The notes under the pieces: generated by a model
What the model was told of the DNA's origin: nothing
Databases searched by the model: none
The model's input: only the letters and a program-made list of their open reading frames with translations
Program-made: the position numbers and the translations under genes
Origin: an uncultured Saprospiraceae bacterium
Lineage (GTDB): Bacteria > Bacteroidota > Bacteroidia > Chitinophagales > Saprospiraceae
DNA length: 64,000 bases
Direction: 5' to 3'
Assembly: GCA_937941765.1 (NCBI GenBank)
Contig: CALDGQ010000088.1
Location: forward strand, 1-64,000
Shown here: positions 1 to 10,833 of the stretch, in pieces
How positions within the stretch are numbered: position 1 is the stretch's first letter
Layout of the letters: each line of letters opens with the position of its first letter

Positions 1-3000
1 TGCACAATTTTCTGAATTGGTTGCATCAGAGAAATTCAATTCAACAGAAGAACAATTGTCTGAGAACAATGGTGTATCGAAAGCAGGAGTTTCACCACAA
101 GCGATTGTTTTGTTATCAGGAATTAGGTCGAATGTTGGTAATTGATTGTCTTCAACTATAATCGTTGCAGCAGCAGTTACTGTAATTCCACAAGCTTCAG
201 CAGACCAAGTACGTGTTACTGCATAGCTTGCAGCACAAGTTCCTTCAACCGTTACATCTGTAAAAGTAATTACCGCTTCATCAGCACAATTTGTTTCCAC
301 TAAAGGAGAACTCCAAAGCATCTCATCGCTACAGTTGATCAATTGATCAGCCGGAACATTAGAGAATGCTAAAGTATTGTCTTCAGAAATGGTAATCGTT
401 TGTGAAACTGAAACATCATTTCCACAAGCATCGATTGCTGTCCAGGTACGAGTAATAGTGTAACCTGTTGCGCAATCACCAGCTGAAGTAACATCTTCAA
501 AAGTCATTTCAACTTGAGAGCAGTTGTCATTGACGGTTGGTGTTCCAAATGTAGGTGTACTGTTGCAATTAGTAACATAATCTTGAGGTACATTAGCAAA
601 AACAGGTGCTTGATTATCCACTTGACGTGTGATTGTTTGCGTTGTTTCTGTTGTATTTCCACAAGCATCCGTAGCAGTCCAAACTCTAGTCACCGTGTAA
701 GCAACTTCACATGTTTCAGTAGAAGATTGATCTTCAAAAGTTAATTCGAAAGAACCACTACATTGATCTGTTGCGGTTGGCGTATCAAAGTTGATTGCTT
801 CACCACATGCTACTACTTTATCTTCTAGAGTAGTTTCAAATTCAGGACCTACTTCATCCACTACATCTACTTTTTGAGTAGCTGTGTTTGTGTTGCCACA
901 TGCATCCGTAATGGTCCAAGTACGTGTAATCGTGTAACTGTTTCCGCATTCCTGGATGATATTATCTTCCCAAGTTACATCAGAAACGTGATTACATTCA
1001 TCTTCACAAATTGGCGTTCCGAAAGTAACTTCCGCTGAACAATTCACTTCTGAATCATCAGGAATGAAAGTGAAGTATGGAGGTGTATTATCAACAACGT
1101 TAATGGTTTGTTCACAAGTAGCCTCACTTTCACAATCATCGGAAGCTGTCCATTTTCTAGTAATGGAGTAGTTGCCACAAGTACCTTCTGTCATTGTATC
1201 TTCGAAATCAAGATTATATCCTTCACAAGTCGAAGTTCCAATAGGGGTTCCAAACAACATCTCTTCATTACAACCAATCGTCATATCAGTAGGAATATAA
1301 GAGAAGGCTATTGAACCACCAGTAGGGTATACCCAAGCTGTTTGAGTTGTAGTAGATGAATTTCCGCAACAATCAGTAGCCGTCCATGTACGAGTGATGT
1401 CATATCCTGACTGACAAGATCCTCCGTTTGGAACATCATTGAAGGTTATTGTGATATCATTACAGCCACCACAGTTATCTGAAGCAGTAGGTGTTTCCCA
1501 ATCTGGTTCTTGATTACATTGCGCAACGATATCAGAAGCAATAGAGCTGAAAGTAGGACCTTCCGTATCTGCATCAATCCAAACTTGCTGTTCGAATGAG
1601 GAAGTATTACCACAAGCATCCGTTGCGGTCCAAGTACGAATCAGGTCATAACCTGTTCCACAAGTTCCACCGTTTGTTGAGTCTTCATGAGTTACGGTAA
1701 CTTCTGAACAATTGTCCGAGACAGTTGGTGTTATGTATTGTGGGTCTTGTAAACATTCTCCAGTAATGACGGCAGGAGCACCTGTAAATATAGGCGCTTC
1801 ATTATCGGTTACTGTAATTGTTTGAGTAGTAAAAATTGTATTATCACATGCATCTGAAAATAACCATTCACGTGTATGTATAGTTGAACAACCGTTTTCA
1901 GATACTGAGTCTGAAATAGTAACAGTTACATCAGAACAAGCATCTGTAGCGGAAGCATTACCCCATACAAGAGGTTGTGTACAAGAAATGGTTTCATCTG
2001 CAGGAACACTAGTCAATGTTGGGCTGGTAGTATCAACAACAGAAAAAGTTGCTGAAGTAGAAGCGGTATTTCCACATCCATCATCAGCTATAAAGGTCAC
2101 TGTTACATATCTAACAATACCATTAGCACAACCATTTTCAATCCAGTTGTTAGGTGAATAATCGTTGGACCAATTGACCTCATTACATGCATCTGTTGCA
2201 GAAGCATTTCCGTTTGCTGCTAACCAAGCGTTTAATGCATCTCCTTCTCCATCACCACATTCTACTGACATATCATTCGCATCAGAGACTACTGGTGCTT
2301 CCTCATCTATTTCGGTAATAGTTTGAGAAGCTGTTGTCGTATTTCCGCAAGCATCGGTAGCTGTCCAAGTAATTTGGTGAACTGTTTCGCAGCCAAATGT
2401 GTTGGTCATTTCCTCAGCGCTAATACTAACTTCACTACATACATCCGTTGCTTCAGGTGTTCCAAATACAATGTCAGCACCACAAGGTACGGTCATGTTT
2501 TCAGGTACTGAAGTAAATGTAGGATTGTTGTTATCAGATATGCTGAATGTTCCCGAGGTAGTACTTACATTGCCGCATGCATCAGTTGCTGTAAAGGTCA
2601 CTGTCACTGATGAAAATGCTCCTGTTTCAGCACAATCCGTATCTACCCAATTAGCCGGATCGTAATCATTAGACCAAGAAACATCGTTGCAGTCATCAGT
2701 AGCAGACGCACCTCCAAATGCATTTAACCATGCACTAAATTCGGCATCTGTTCCATCGGTAGAACAATTAACAACCGCATCTTGACCAGCAGTAATTTCT
2801 GGTGCTGTTGTATCGGATTGCGTAATGGTTTGTGAAGCAGTTGCAGAATTTCCACAACCATCAACAGCTAACCAAGTTCTAGTATAAGTATTGTTACAAC
2901 CATCAACGTTTGAAGTTTCTGTCATTGAGATGGTGGCATCTGTGCAGTCATCTTCAGCGACTGGAACTCCAAATTCATATGGTTCATCGCATCCAATTGT

Positions 3001-6000
3001 TTCATCTTGTGGAACAAATGTCCAGAATGGATTTCCATTATCAATTAACGTAATCGTTTGAGAAACTTGATCTGTATTTCCACAATGGTCCGTTACGGTC
3101 CAAGTTCTTACAGTTACCAGATTTCCATTTTGGCAACCTAGAGCCATGTCATCTTCAAAAGTAATTATCAAATCTTCATCACAATTATCAATTGCAGTAG
3201 GCGGTGTCATATCCCAAGTATCTGTACAAGGAATCGTTACATCTTCAGGTTGAGAAGTGAAAGTAGGTGCTTCATCATCAGTAATATTGATAAAAATAGT
3301 CAAAGAACTTTCGTTTCCACAACCATCTGTTGCAATCCATTTACATTCTAATTTTTGTAAAAATCCATCTTCAGGACAATTTCCAACTTGATAAATTGGA
3401 TCAATCATAAAGATGCTCACATCTTCACAACAATCTTCAACATCAATAGCTTGTGGTGTAAAGACCGTAATGTCATCACAAGGCATATTGATTTCATCTC
3501 CATCTACTAAACCATAAAGTAGTGGCCAGTTGACAGGATCATCAAATGAAAGTGAAGGTGGCGTATTGTCAATTGAAGTAATGGTTTGCGTATAAGAACT
3601 AGCTTGTCCACAACCATCTGTAGCCGTCCAAGTTCTAACAACAGATTTTGTTCCACAACATCCTTCTGTAACTACATCAGTGAAAGTTAAATCCACATTA
3701 CTACAGTTGTCAGAAACAGTTGGTTCTGGAATAATGAATTCATCGCATGCATTATAAACGATGTTTGGATTATTCCCAAATACTGGAGCTTGATCATCAA
3801 TCACGTTGAAATAAGCAGTTGTATTAGCCGAGTTTCCACAAGCATCTGTAGCAATAAACGTTACGTAAGTTGGGCCATCATTTGCGCAATCTGGTAAAGT
3901 TGGATTGGCAGGATCTGTGCTCCAAGTAACACCACAGTTATCAGCAGCTTCTGCACCACCATTGTTAGCAATCCAAATTCCAAAGTCAGAAAACGCGTCA
4001 CCGTAGGCACAATTGAATGCCAAATTAGATGCATCTTCTGTAATTACTGGATCTTCATTATCTGTTATGGTGAAGGTAGCAGTTGCAGTAGAAGTTTTTC
4101 CACAACAGTCTTCAGACGTAACTTCAATTGTAAGCGAACGATTACATTCTCCAGAAAGATCTGCCAATGAAACACTAGCAGGTGAAACTGAAAGAATTGG
4201 ATCTTCTGTACAACAAGCATCTGCAGTTACTGCGCCAGCATAGCTAGCAAACCAAGATTGCAATGCTGCTTCATTTGAAGCACCACCATTTGTGTTGTCA
4301 CAATTGATTTCCATGTCCATCAAAGCTAAGTCAGGACCATAAAAGTCAAAGATAGTAATGGTACGTGTACAAGTTTGAGTGAATCCACAATCATCAGTTA
4401 CTGTGAAAGTCACATCTTGAGAACCAGTTCCTCCACAATCTTCAAACGCATCAGGGTCGTAAGTGTTCGTAGTTGTAGATGGAATGTTACAAGCATTAAT
4501 AGGCATTGCAACTGTATTTAACCAATCATCAACTTGCGCTTGGAAATCATCCGCACCACACAAGATTGAGATATCATCTCCACAAACTAATTGTAAACCT
4601 GGGTTATCAATCGTGTAAGTCAAGTCACAAGTTGCAGTTCCGCCACAATAATCCGTGACGGTATATGTGTAAACGAAAGTACTACCATCACAATCTAGAT
4701 CATCAATGTTAGCTGCGTCAGCCAATGTAACGGTGTATCCTAATCCACATCCTGTTGTTACGACTAGGTCGTCAACTGAAGGAGGATTGATATCATCTTT
4801 ACAAGATACTACTTGATCAGCTGGACATTGGATCGTAGGATCTGTATCGTTTTCCGCATAGGTAATTAGTTGAGTACAACTAGAAGCATTTCCGCAATCA
4901 TCAGAAATTGTAAATGTTCTAGAAATTTCTCTTGCACCATCATTTGCACAAATGGTCAAACCATTCTCTGTATCCACGACTGAATCTAGATTAAATTCGG
5001 TTGAACAATTATCTGTAACTGCTGCACCTGCCGAATTAAGGAAATCATTGATGTTGTTAGGGGCAGTTGGTATATCAAATAGACAGTTTAAATCTGTAAT
5101 ATTTGTTGGGCAAGTAACTACTGGTGCTTCATCATCAATAATTGAAATTGTAGAAGAACAACCAACAGAAGGACATTGATCCATTGAAGAGAAATTCACT
5201 GTAATAACAATAGGATCCGGAAATGCTGGATCACAAGGATTGTAAAGTGAAGTAGGATTAAAGTCGTTATTAACAGTAGGGTTACAACCACCCGTTGCAG
5301 AAGCAGATGCCAACCACGCATCAATATCAGCGATGGTGTAGTTTCCACAAACAAGAGCAAGTGGAGCAGGACAAACTACCATAGGAGTAGTCACCTCAGC
5401 AATTGTAAATGTTTGAGAACAAGTAGCTTGATTTCCGCACTCATCAGCGATAAAATACGTTCTAACAATCGTCATTGGTCCATCTTCTGGACAAATTGAG
5501 TTGTTTGTTTCATCTTGTACATTTTCAAGTGTAAATGTTGTTGAGCAATTATCCATTGCACTACCACCTGCTGCTACGAAGCCTGCATAATCTGTTGGTT
5601 GAGCAGGAGGTAATTCATCGCATGCTAAAGATACAGCTGCTGGACAAGATGGAGTAGGTACTTCATCGTCTTGTATTACAATTGTTTGTGTACATGAAGT
5701 AGATAATCCGCAATCATCCGTAGCAGTATAAGTACGTAAAATTGTTGTTGGGTCAGCAATACAACCTCCACCGGAAGCTACATCCCCATCCCAAGTAATT
5801 GTTACGCCTGAGCAATCATCTGATGCAGTTGGTGCTGTTGTATCAGGTGCTGGAGCGTCTGCTGCAGAACAACCTGTACTCGTACTTGTTGTTGGGCAAG
5901 TAATCGTAGGTGCTCCCGTGTCTCTAATGATGATATTTCTCGTACAAGTAGGACCTGGGCCACAATTGTCTGTAACTGAAAAAATAACTGGTATCGTCAC

Positions 6001-9000
6001 ATCACCAGGACAAGGTGCTACTAAAGAAGCTGGATTAAAGTCTGTTGAAATAGTTGCACTACAACCTCCAGTAACGGATGCCGAAGCAATCCATATGTTT
6101 ACGTCAATTACATTACCTGTACATTCGAAAACTAAATCTTCAGCAGGGCAAGTAAGTATTGGGTCTGGGTGACTGATTGTAAATACTTGTGTGCAAGAAG
6201 CAGTACCACCGCAATCGTCGGTAACCGTGTGTGTGTATGAATAAGTTGTTCCATTACAATCTTCTGGACCAGTAATTACAACTGGAGCAAGTGTGATGGA
6301 TGCACCTATATTACATGCAATTGTTACATCAGCCATTGTTACAGGAACTACCTCAATATTAGCTGCGCAAGCTACCGTCACTGCAGCGGCTGGGCAATTG
6401 ACAATTGGGTCTGGATGGCTAATTGTAAATACTTGCGTACAAGAAGCTGTACCTCCACAATCATCTGTAATATTGTGTGTATAAGAATAGGTGGTTCCAT
6501 TGCAATCTGGGTCTCCAGAAATGACAGGGTCTTCCAACACTATATTTACATCAATACCGCAAGTAGTAGTTACGTCTGCTGCAGTTATGTCAACAACTGA
6601 AATATTTGCTGCACAGGTTACTGTTACAGCAGCAGCAGGGCAATTAACTTGAGGTGCTACGGCAGCCGTGTAAGCTACAGTTCCTGCAGCAGGAGGCGGA
6701 CAGGCAGCTGGTTGAGCTCCAAGAAAGAAATCCGAAAAGTCGTAAGCAAACGGGTTGTTACAATCGTAAGCAGTCGCAGTTTGAGTTTCACAAACGGTTC
6801 CATCTTCAGCAAGTAATTCTGCCATCGGAAGACAACCTTCTGTTTCTCTAACTGTCAGATTAGGATATACGTTTATGTCCGCTGTTCCTGTTACCTCTAC
6901 ATAGCAAGATGCAGGTGCGCCAAATAATGTTCCAATTTCAGCAGCTGTAATGGTTGCGGAGACAGATTGTGTTGATACACCACATGTCATGTTTACAGCT
7001 GGTGCAGAAACCATGGTGGAGCTACAAATATTCGCATTTCCATCTAGTAGTTGCAAGGTGGCCATCGCGGTACCATCATCACATACATCTGGTCCTGCAA
7101 TCATATTTCCAGTAGGTTGAGCTGGATAAATGGTTACATCATATCTTTCTACTGTACAATCTGGATTGTATTCATTATTAAAATCACCATCTGTGTCTAC
7201 TGCCTGGTCAAATACGGCGAGGAAATAGGTGACAACAAATGGTGCACAAGTATTATTTGTAAATCCAGCAGTTGTTGGTGGACTGTCACAAGTAAAATTA
7301 AAACCAACCGTAACAATGTCGGGATTTTTATCTGCTATTTCAGTGCCAGGTGTGCCTGCTCCATCAAAGTGGGTAGGAGAAGAAATATCAATAGCAAAAC
7401 CTGCAGGTGCTTCTCCTGGAACGCCACCAGGTGCATATACAAGTAAATCAGCAATCACACCTACAACTCCAGTAAATCCTGCACAGGTTGGGCCAGCAGT
7501 CCAAGTTATTGGAGCATCAGAACAAACATTTTCTGCGGCAAAGTCGGTTGTTGCTCCACAAACTGGGGCACATGCTGCGCAAGTGATAGCTCCAGTTAAA
7601 GTGGGTAAAACGCAATTAGTAGGAGAAGTTGCAAGTGCAGTTGCAGTAGCAGTACCACTGAAATCATAATTAAATGTGTCTCCAGTAGCGGCACAAGCTG
7701 GTCCAGTTAAGGTCTCACATACATTTCCAGCTGCATCTCGTAATTCTACTGTTGGAGTTCCGCAAGATGCGCCATCGTCTGTAACTGCAACAGTAAGTGC
7801 CGCTGGCCAAACAACCACATCATAACGTTCTACAGTGCAATTTGGAGCATATTCAAGGCAGTTAGCTCCAGCACCACATAAACCATCAGCGTCCGTATCA
7901 TTAGTATAGTCAAATACAGCTAAGAAGTATGTGTAGGTAACAGGTGCGCAAGTAGTGTTAGCAGGAAGTAGAACACTAGGAGGAGCTGCGCAAGTGAAAT
8001 CAAAACCGGCATCAGTAATAGCCGGATTTTTAACGGTGATTTCAGTACCTGCAGGTCCAGAACCCGTAGTATGGGTAGGAGATGAAACGTCAATAGTTGC
8101 TTCAAATCCAGCAGGCGCACCTCCAGGATCTGGTACACCATCGTCATCAGCGTCGTAGACAAATAAATCGACGACAAATGCAACGGATGCAGGACCATCA
8201 ACAGCGCAATTAACTCCAGCGGCCCAATTAATTGTTTCTGCAGAGCAAGCTTCTGTTGGTGCAACGAAATCTTTATCAGGGCAAGCATTTATACATTCTG
8301 CACAAGTAATTGTACCGGTTAAAGTAGGTAAAACACAAGCAGCTGGAGCAGTTGCTAAAGCAGTTGCTGTAGCTGTTGTACTAAAATCATAATTAAATGT
8401 GTCTCCAGTAGCAGCACATGCTGGGCCTGTGAGTGTTTCACAAGTAGCTCCAGCTGCATCTCGTAATTCTAATGTTGGCGTACCACAAGTTGATCCATCA
8501 TCCGTAACTACAACGGTCAGTGGTGCAGGCCAAACAACAACATCATAGCGTTCCACTGTACAGTCTGGAGCATATTCCGCACAATTTACTCCAGCACCAC
8601 ATAAACCATCAGCGTCCGTATCATTAGTATAGTCAAATACAGCTAAGAAGTATGTGTAGGTAACAGGTGCGCAAGTAGTGTTAGCAGGAAGTGTGACACT
8701 CGGAGGAACAGCACAAGTAAAATCAAAACCAGCATCAGTAATAGCTGGATTTTTAACAGTAATTTCAGTACCAGCCGGTCCAGAACCCGTAGTATGGGTA
8801 GGAGATGAAACGTCAATAGTCGCTTCAAATCCAGCAGGCGCACCTCCAGGATCTGGTACACCATCGTCATCAGCGTCGTAGACAAATAGATCAACTACAA
8901 ATGCGACACTAGGAGGACCATCTATGGAGCAATTTGCTCCAGCGGCCCAGTTTATTGTTTCAGCTGAGCAAGCATCAGTTGGTGCTGTGAATTCTTTGTC

Positions 9001-9549
9001 AGGACAATTTACTACAATCGCGCAATTGGTTGCGGCTGTAGATCCACCTGATGTAGCCATAGAAATATCTGTTGGAGCATTACCAAAATTTGTAACTAAT
9101 ACAGCATAAATTTGCCCAACTGCAACAGTACCTAAATTCACGGTTCCAGATGGAGCAGTTGTATAATCGCAATCTATAGGTGTATCAAAAGGTGAGGAGC
9201 CTGCTCCACATGCTGTATTTAAAGCAGCAACATTAGTGAAAGGTCCCCAAGCTGCCCAATCGACATCATCATTTGCAGAATTGGAAATATCAAATGCAAG
9301 TGTGCCGGCAGTAGCTATCTCTAGATAGTACCAGGCAGGATTTGGTGTTCCCAATAAACAACCATAGCCAACATTTGGATTGGTTACATCAGCATCTGTT
9401 TGTTCTACTCCTGCGGCAAACATAACAGGCTCATCTGTACAAATTGGTGTGACGCCATCTGCCATCGAGCAATCTTGAGCGGAAGCACCAAAACTGAAAC
9501 AACAACTAAGTATAAAGTATAAAAATAATTTTTTATTCATGATCTTCAT
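1..9549 (-). CDS. Giant secreted multi-domain HYR/Ig-like repeat protein (C-terminus beyond left edge)
   Basis: The minus-strand frame is open from the left edge to an ATG at 9547-9549; a second in-frame ATG at 9538-9540 is an equally possible start. About 3,180 residues are present and the end is off-window. A signal peptide (hydrophobic run ending GASAQ) is followed by about 160 residues with a beta-sandwich look (Cys-GTPNPAWYYLEI), then three repeats of about 241 residues (roughly 9005 to 6800), each with a Ca-type DADDDGVPDPGG segment, an SPTH motif and paired Cys. From about 6650 to position 1 lie about 27 modules of about 80 residues with the pattern Cys...DNC...TRTWTATDACGN...T.T..D..AP.F, typical of HYR-like adhesion modules. 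Probably a cell-surface adhesin or gliding/biofilm protein exported by Sec and T9SS. The sorting domain, if present, would be off-window. Only 1 bp separates it from the upstream small secreted gene, so the two are probably cotranscribed. Confidence 0.9.
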   Translation of the reverse strand, partial: MKIMNKKLFLYFILSCCFSFGASAQDCSMADGVTPICTDEPVMFAAGVEQTDADVTNPNVGYGCLLGTPNPAWYYLEIATAGTLAFDISNSANDDVDWAAWGPFTNVAALNTACGAGSSPFDTPIDCDYTTAPSGTVNLGTVAVGQIYAVLVTNFGNAPTDISMATSGGSTAATNCAIVVNCPDKEFTAPTDACSAETINWAAGANCSIDGPPSVAFVVDLFVYDADDDGVPDPGGAPAGFEATIDVSSPTHTTGSGPAGTEITVKNPAITDAGFDFTCAVPPSVTLPANTTCAPVTYTYFLAVFDYTNDTDADGLCGAGVNCAEYAPDCTVERYDVVVWPAPLTVVVTDDGSTCGTPTLELRDAAGATCETLTGPACAATGDTFNYDFSTTATATALATAPAACVLPTLTGTITCAECINACPDKDFVAPTEACSAETINWAAGVNCAVDGPASVAFVVDLFVYDADDDGVPDPGGAPAGFEATIDVSSPTHTTGSGPAGTEITVKNPAITDAGFDFTCAAPPSVLLPANTTCAPVTYTYFLAVFDYTNDTDADGLCGAGANCLEYAPNCTVERYDVVVWPAALTVAVTDDGASCGTPTVELRDAAGNVCETLTGPACAATGDTFNYDFSGTATATALATSPTNCVLPTLTGAITCAACAPVCGATTDFAAENVCSDAPITWTAGPTCAGFTGVVGVIADLLVYAPGGVPGEAPAGFAIDISSPTHFDGAGTPGTEIADKNPDIVTVGFNFTCDSPPTTAGFTNNTCAPFVVTYFLAVFDQAVDTDGDFNNEYNPDCTVERYDVTIYPAQPTGNMIAGPDVCDDGTAMATLQLLDGNANICSSTMVSAPAVNMTCGVSTQSVSATITAAEIGTLFGAPASCYVEVTGTADINVYPNLTVRETEGCLPMAELLAEDGTVCETQTATAYDCNNPFAYDFSDFFLGAQPAACPPPAAGTVAYTAAVAPQVNCPAAAVTVTCAANISVVDITAADVTTTCGIDVNIVLEDPVISGDPDCNGTTYSYTHNITDDCGGTASCTQVFTISHPDPIVNCPAAAVTVACAANIEVVPVTMADVTIACNIGASITLAPVVITGPEDCNGTTYSYTHTVTDDCGGTASCTQVFTISHPDPILTCPAEDLVFECTGNVIDVNIWIASASVTGGCSATISTDFNPASLVAPCPGDVTIPVIFSVTDNCGPGPTCTRNIIIRDTGAPTITCPTTSTSTGCSAADAPAPDTTAPTASDDCSGVTITWDGDVASGGGCIADPTTILRTYTATDDCGLSTSCTQTIVIQDDEVPTPSCPAAVSLACDELPPAQPTDYAGFVAAGGSAMDNCSTTFTLENVQDETNNSICPEDGPMTIVRTYFIADECGNQATCSQTFTIAEVTTPMVVCPAPLALVCGNYTIADIDAWLASASATGGCNPTVNNDFNPTSLYNPCDPAFPDPIVITVNFSSMDQCPSVGCSSTISIIDDEAPVVTCPTNITDLNCLFDIPTAPNNINDFLNSAGAAVTDNCSTEFNLDSVVDTENGLTICANDGAREISRTFTISDDCGNASSCTQLITYAENDTDPTIQCPADQVVSCKDDINPPSVDDLVVTTGCGLGYTVTLADAANIDDLDCDGSTFVYTYTVTDYCGGTATCDLTYTIDNPGLQLVCGDDISILCGADDFQAQVDDWLNTVAMPINACNIPSTTTNTYDPDAFEDCGGTGSQDVTFTVTDDCGFTQTCTRTITIFDFYGPDLALMDMEINCDNTNGGASNEAALQSWFASYAGAVTADACCTEDPILSVSPASVSLADLSGECNRSLTIEVTSEDCCGKTSTATATFTITDNEDPVITEDASNLAFNCAYGDAFSDFGIWIANNGGAEAADNCGVTWSTDPANPTLPDCANDGPTYVTFIATDACGNSANTTAYFNVIDDQAPVFGNNPNIVYNACDEFIIPEPTVSDNCSNVDLTFTDVVTEGCCGTKSVVRTWTATDGCGQASSYTQTITSIDNTPPSLSFDDPVNWPLLYGLVDGDEINMPCDDITVFTPQAIDVEDCCEDVSIFMIDPIYQVGNCPEDGFLQKLECKWIATDGCGNESSLTIFINITDDEAPTFTSQPEDVTIPCTDTWDMTPPTAIDNCDEDLIITFEDDMALGCQNGNLVTVRTWTVTDHCGNTDQVSQTITLIDNGNPFWTFVPQDETIGCDEPYEFGVPVAEDDCTDATISMTETSNVDGCNNTYTRTWLAVDGCGNSATASQTITQSDTTAPEITAGQDAVVNCSTDGTDAEFSAWLNAFGGASATDDCNDVSWSNDYDPANWVDTDCAETGAFSSVTVTFTATDACGNVSTTSGTFSISDNNNPTFTSVPENMTVPCGADIVFGTPEATDVCSEVSISAEEMTNTFGCETVHQITWTATDACGNTTTASQTITEIDEEAPVVSDANDMSVECGDGEGDALNAWLAANGNASATDACNEVNWSNDYSPNNWIENGCANGIVRYVTVTFIADDGCGNTASTSATFSVVDTTSPTLTSVPADETISCTQPLVWGNASATDACSDVTVTISDSVSENGCSTIHTREWLFSDACDNTIFTTQTITVTDNEAPIFTGAPAVITGECLQDPQYITPTVSDNCSEVTVTHEDSTNGGTCGTGYDLIRTWTATDACGNTSSFEQQVWIDADTEGPTFSSIASDIVAQCNQEPDWETPTASDNCGGCNDITITFNDVPNGGSCQSGYDITRTWTATDCCGNSSTTTQTAWVYPTGGSIAFSYIPTDMTIGCNEEMLFGTPIGTSTCEGYNLDFEDTMTEGTCGNYSITRKWTASDDCESEATCEQTINVVDNTPPYFTFIPDDSEVNCSAEVTFGTPICEDECNHVSDVTWEDNIIQECGNSYTITRTWTITDACGNTNTATQKVDVVDEVGPEFETTLEDKVVACGEAINFDTPTATDQCSGSFELTFEDQSSTETCEVAYTVTRVWTATDACGNTTETTQTITRQVDNQAPVFANVPQDYVTNCNSTPTFGTPTVNDNCSQVEMTFEDVTSAGDCATGYTITRTWTAIDACGNDVSVSQTITISEDNTLAFSNVPADQLINCSDEMLWSSPLVETNCADEAVITFTDVTVEGTCAASYAVTRTWSAEACGITVTAAATIIVEDNQLPTFDLIPDNKTIACGETPAFDTPLFSDNCSSVELNFSDATNSENCA
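7560..9005 (-). repeat. Two near-identical 723-bp tandem repeats inside the giant gene
   Basis: Unit A (about 8283-9005) and unit B (about 7560-8282) are offset by 723 bp, exactly 241 codons, and are nearly identical in DNA over long stretches; for example the DADDDGVPDPGGAP segment and its surroundings match at 8678-8881 and 7955-8158 with few changes. A third, clearly diverged unit follows (about 6800-7559). The identity points to recent duplication or ongoing gene conversion in an in-frame array. Confidence 0.85.
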
Positions 9550-9550
9550 T

Positions 9551-10057
9551 TTATTTTAAATTATAATGAGACTTTAATTCGCTCAATTCCATTGTATTTA
9601 AATCAATTATAAAAGCTTGATAGCGTTCTATGTTATTGATTTTCATTTGATCTAAAACTGATTTATAATCAGTATAAATCTGTTGGTGTTTTTTCGCAGA
9701 AGGTGTTTCACTCGAAACTTTCTGAACAATAGATCTGTCAAACAAAGGAACTAAAGTGTGTGTCTTTATTTGATCTTCATTATCTGCGTTTGTAGTTGTA
9801 GAAATCTTCTGATCTGTAGGAACAGTATTACTTTCTTTTGCTAAAATAGATCTATTACTTGGTGGGGTTACTTGTAAAGCTTTTGTTTGTTGATCTTCAA
9901 TAGATAACATTTTAGTTGTAACTTTTTCATTAGATTTTTTTATTTCAACAGTACGCACTCGATCCTTTTTCAGTTGGTCGATGGAAACCTTCCCTTGGGC
10001 AAAAATCAGTGAGCAAAAGAACATGCTCGCAAGAATTAGTTTAAGTTTTAATTTCAT
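9551..10057 (-). CDS. Small secreted protein of unknown function upstream of the giant gene
   Basis: A 168-residue protein with a clear N-terminal signal peptide (Lys-rich start, hydrophobic core, FAQ cleavage-like site near residue 21). The mature part is hydrophilic and rich in Lys, Thr, Ser and Gln, with two weak internal repeats (SNRSILAKESNTVPT and FDRSIVQKVSSETPS) that suggest a duplicated motif. The C-terminus (about 125-168) looks helical. No family recognised. It ends 1 bp before the first ATG of the giant adhesin-like gene, so the two probably share a transcript and a secretion context. Similar small helpers next to large adhesins are common, but a helper role here is inference. Confidence 0.7.
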   Translation of the reverse strand: MKLKLKLILASMFFCSLIFAQGKVSIDQLKKDRVRTVEIKKSNEKVTTKMLSIEDQQTKALQVTPPSNRSILAKESNTVPTDQKISTTTNADNEDQIKTHTLVPLFDRSIVQKVSSETPSAKKHQQIYTDYKSVLDQMKINNIERYQAFIIDLNTMELSELKSHYNLK

Positions 10058-10833
10058 GTTTTAAAAAATTTAGAGATTTAAAAAAAATAGATATATGTGT
10101 GTATTAAGGTGTTTTATATTGATAACTGAGCATAAGTAGGACATATGCAAAAGTGCATTTGATGGATGGCCAGTTAATTATTAGGTGTGTGTATTCCGGT
10201 TAGTGAATACCTTTAATCTCTCTTAAAGCTTCGGTGAATTAAGAATGTGATAAAATTAAAGTGGGAAAAAATAATCGGGTGGGTAGATATTTTAAATGAA
10301 CAAGTGTTGGCATAAGGGCTTTAGTTTTGGTTTTGATAATATCTTCTTGAGTATTCAATAAGATTTGAATACTTGAGAAATTCATAACAAAGGGATTACT
10401 CACAAATTGGGACAAGTTGCATTTAGCGACTATTTGTAAGTGCTTATTTGTAAAGATAGTAAACATCGTTTATTTACAAAATATTTACAGTTTTTTTGAT
10501 ATAAAAATAGTATATAAATCTTTTGTAATTATTGTTATAAAAATAAATGACTGTAAATAATTAATTTTGCAGAATTTAATTATTTAAATCAACAATTTCA
10601 TGTTTGAGTAGCTATCTTTTATTCGGAAAATTAACAAATGTTAAAATTTTGAGTGTCACATTTAATAAATATATTGTATTGATATATGTAGAGCTATAAT
10701 TTATCTGACTAGTACTTCTTCCAAGCACTTTATTTTTAAATTAAAAATCTATATCTTGCCAAATAACAACACCTATAATCCCCATCTTACTGGACTCCTT
10801 AATTTTTTTTAGAACAAACACTAACATTTGTCA
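10058..10833. other. AT-rich intergenic region, no gene supported
   Basis: About 775 bases between divergently transcribed genes. Very AT-rich with poly-A/T runs. A TAnnTTTG-type -7 box (TAATTTTG) occurs at 10562-10569 on the plus strand, 265 bp before the next gene. The open frame at 10239-10466 on the minus strand has no recognisable composition or motif and is not called. The region presumably holds promoters for both flanking secreted-protein genes. Confidence 0.5.

Noticed and set aside
7955-8881. Plus- and minus-strand open frames repeated at 7920-8288, 7955-8158, 8643-8894 and 8678-8881
   Set aside because: They are shadows of the long minus-strand frame; they repeat because the underlying 723-bp units repeat.
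10239-10466. 75-codon minus-strand open frame in the AT-rich gap
   Set aside because: No signal, motif or plausible composition; the region is very AT-rich and stop-poor by chance.
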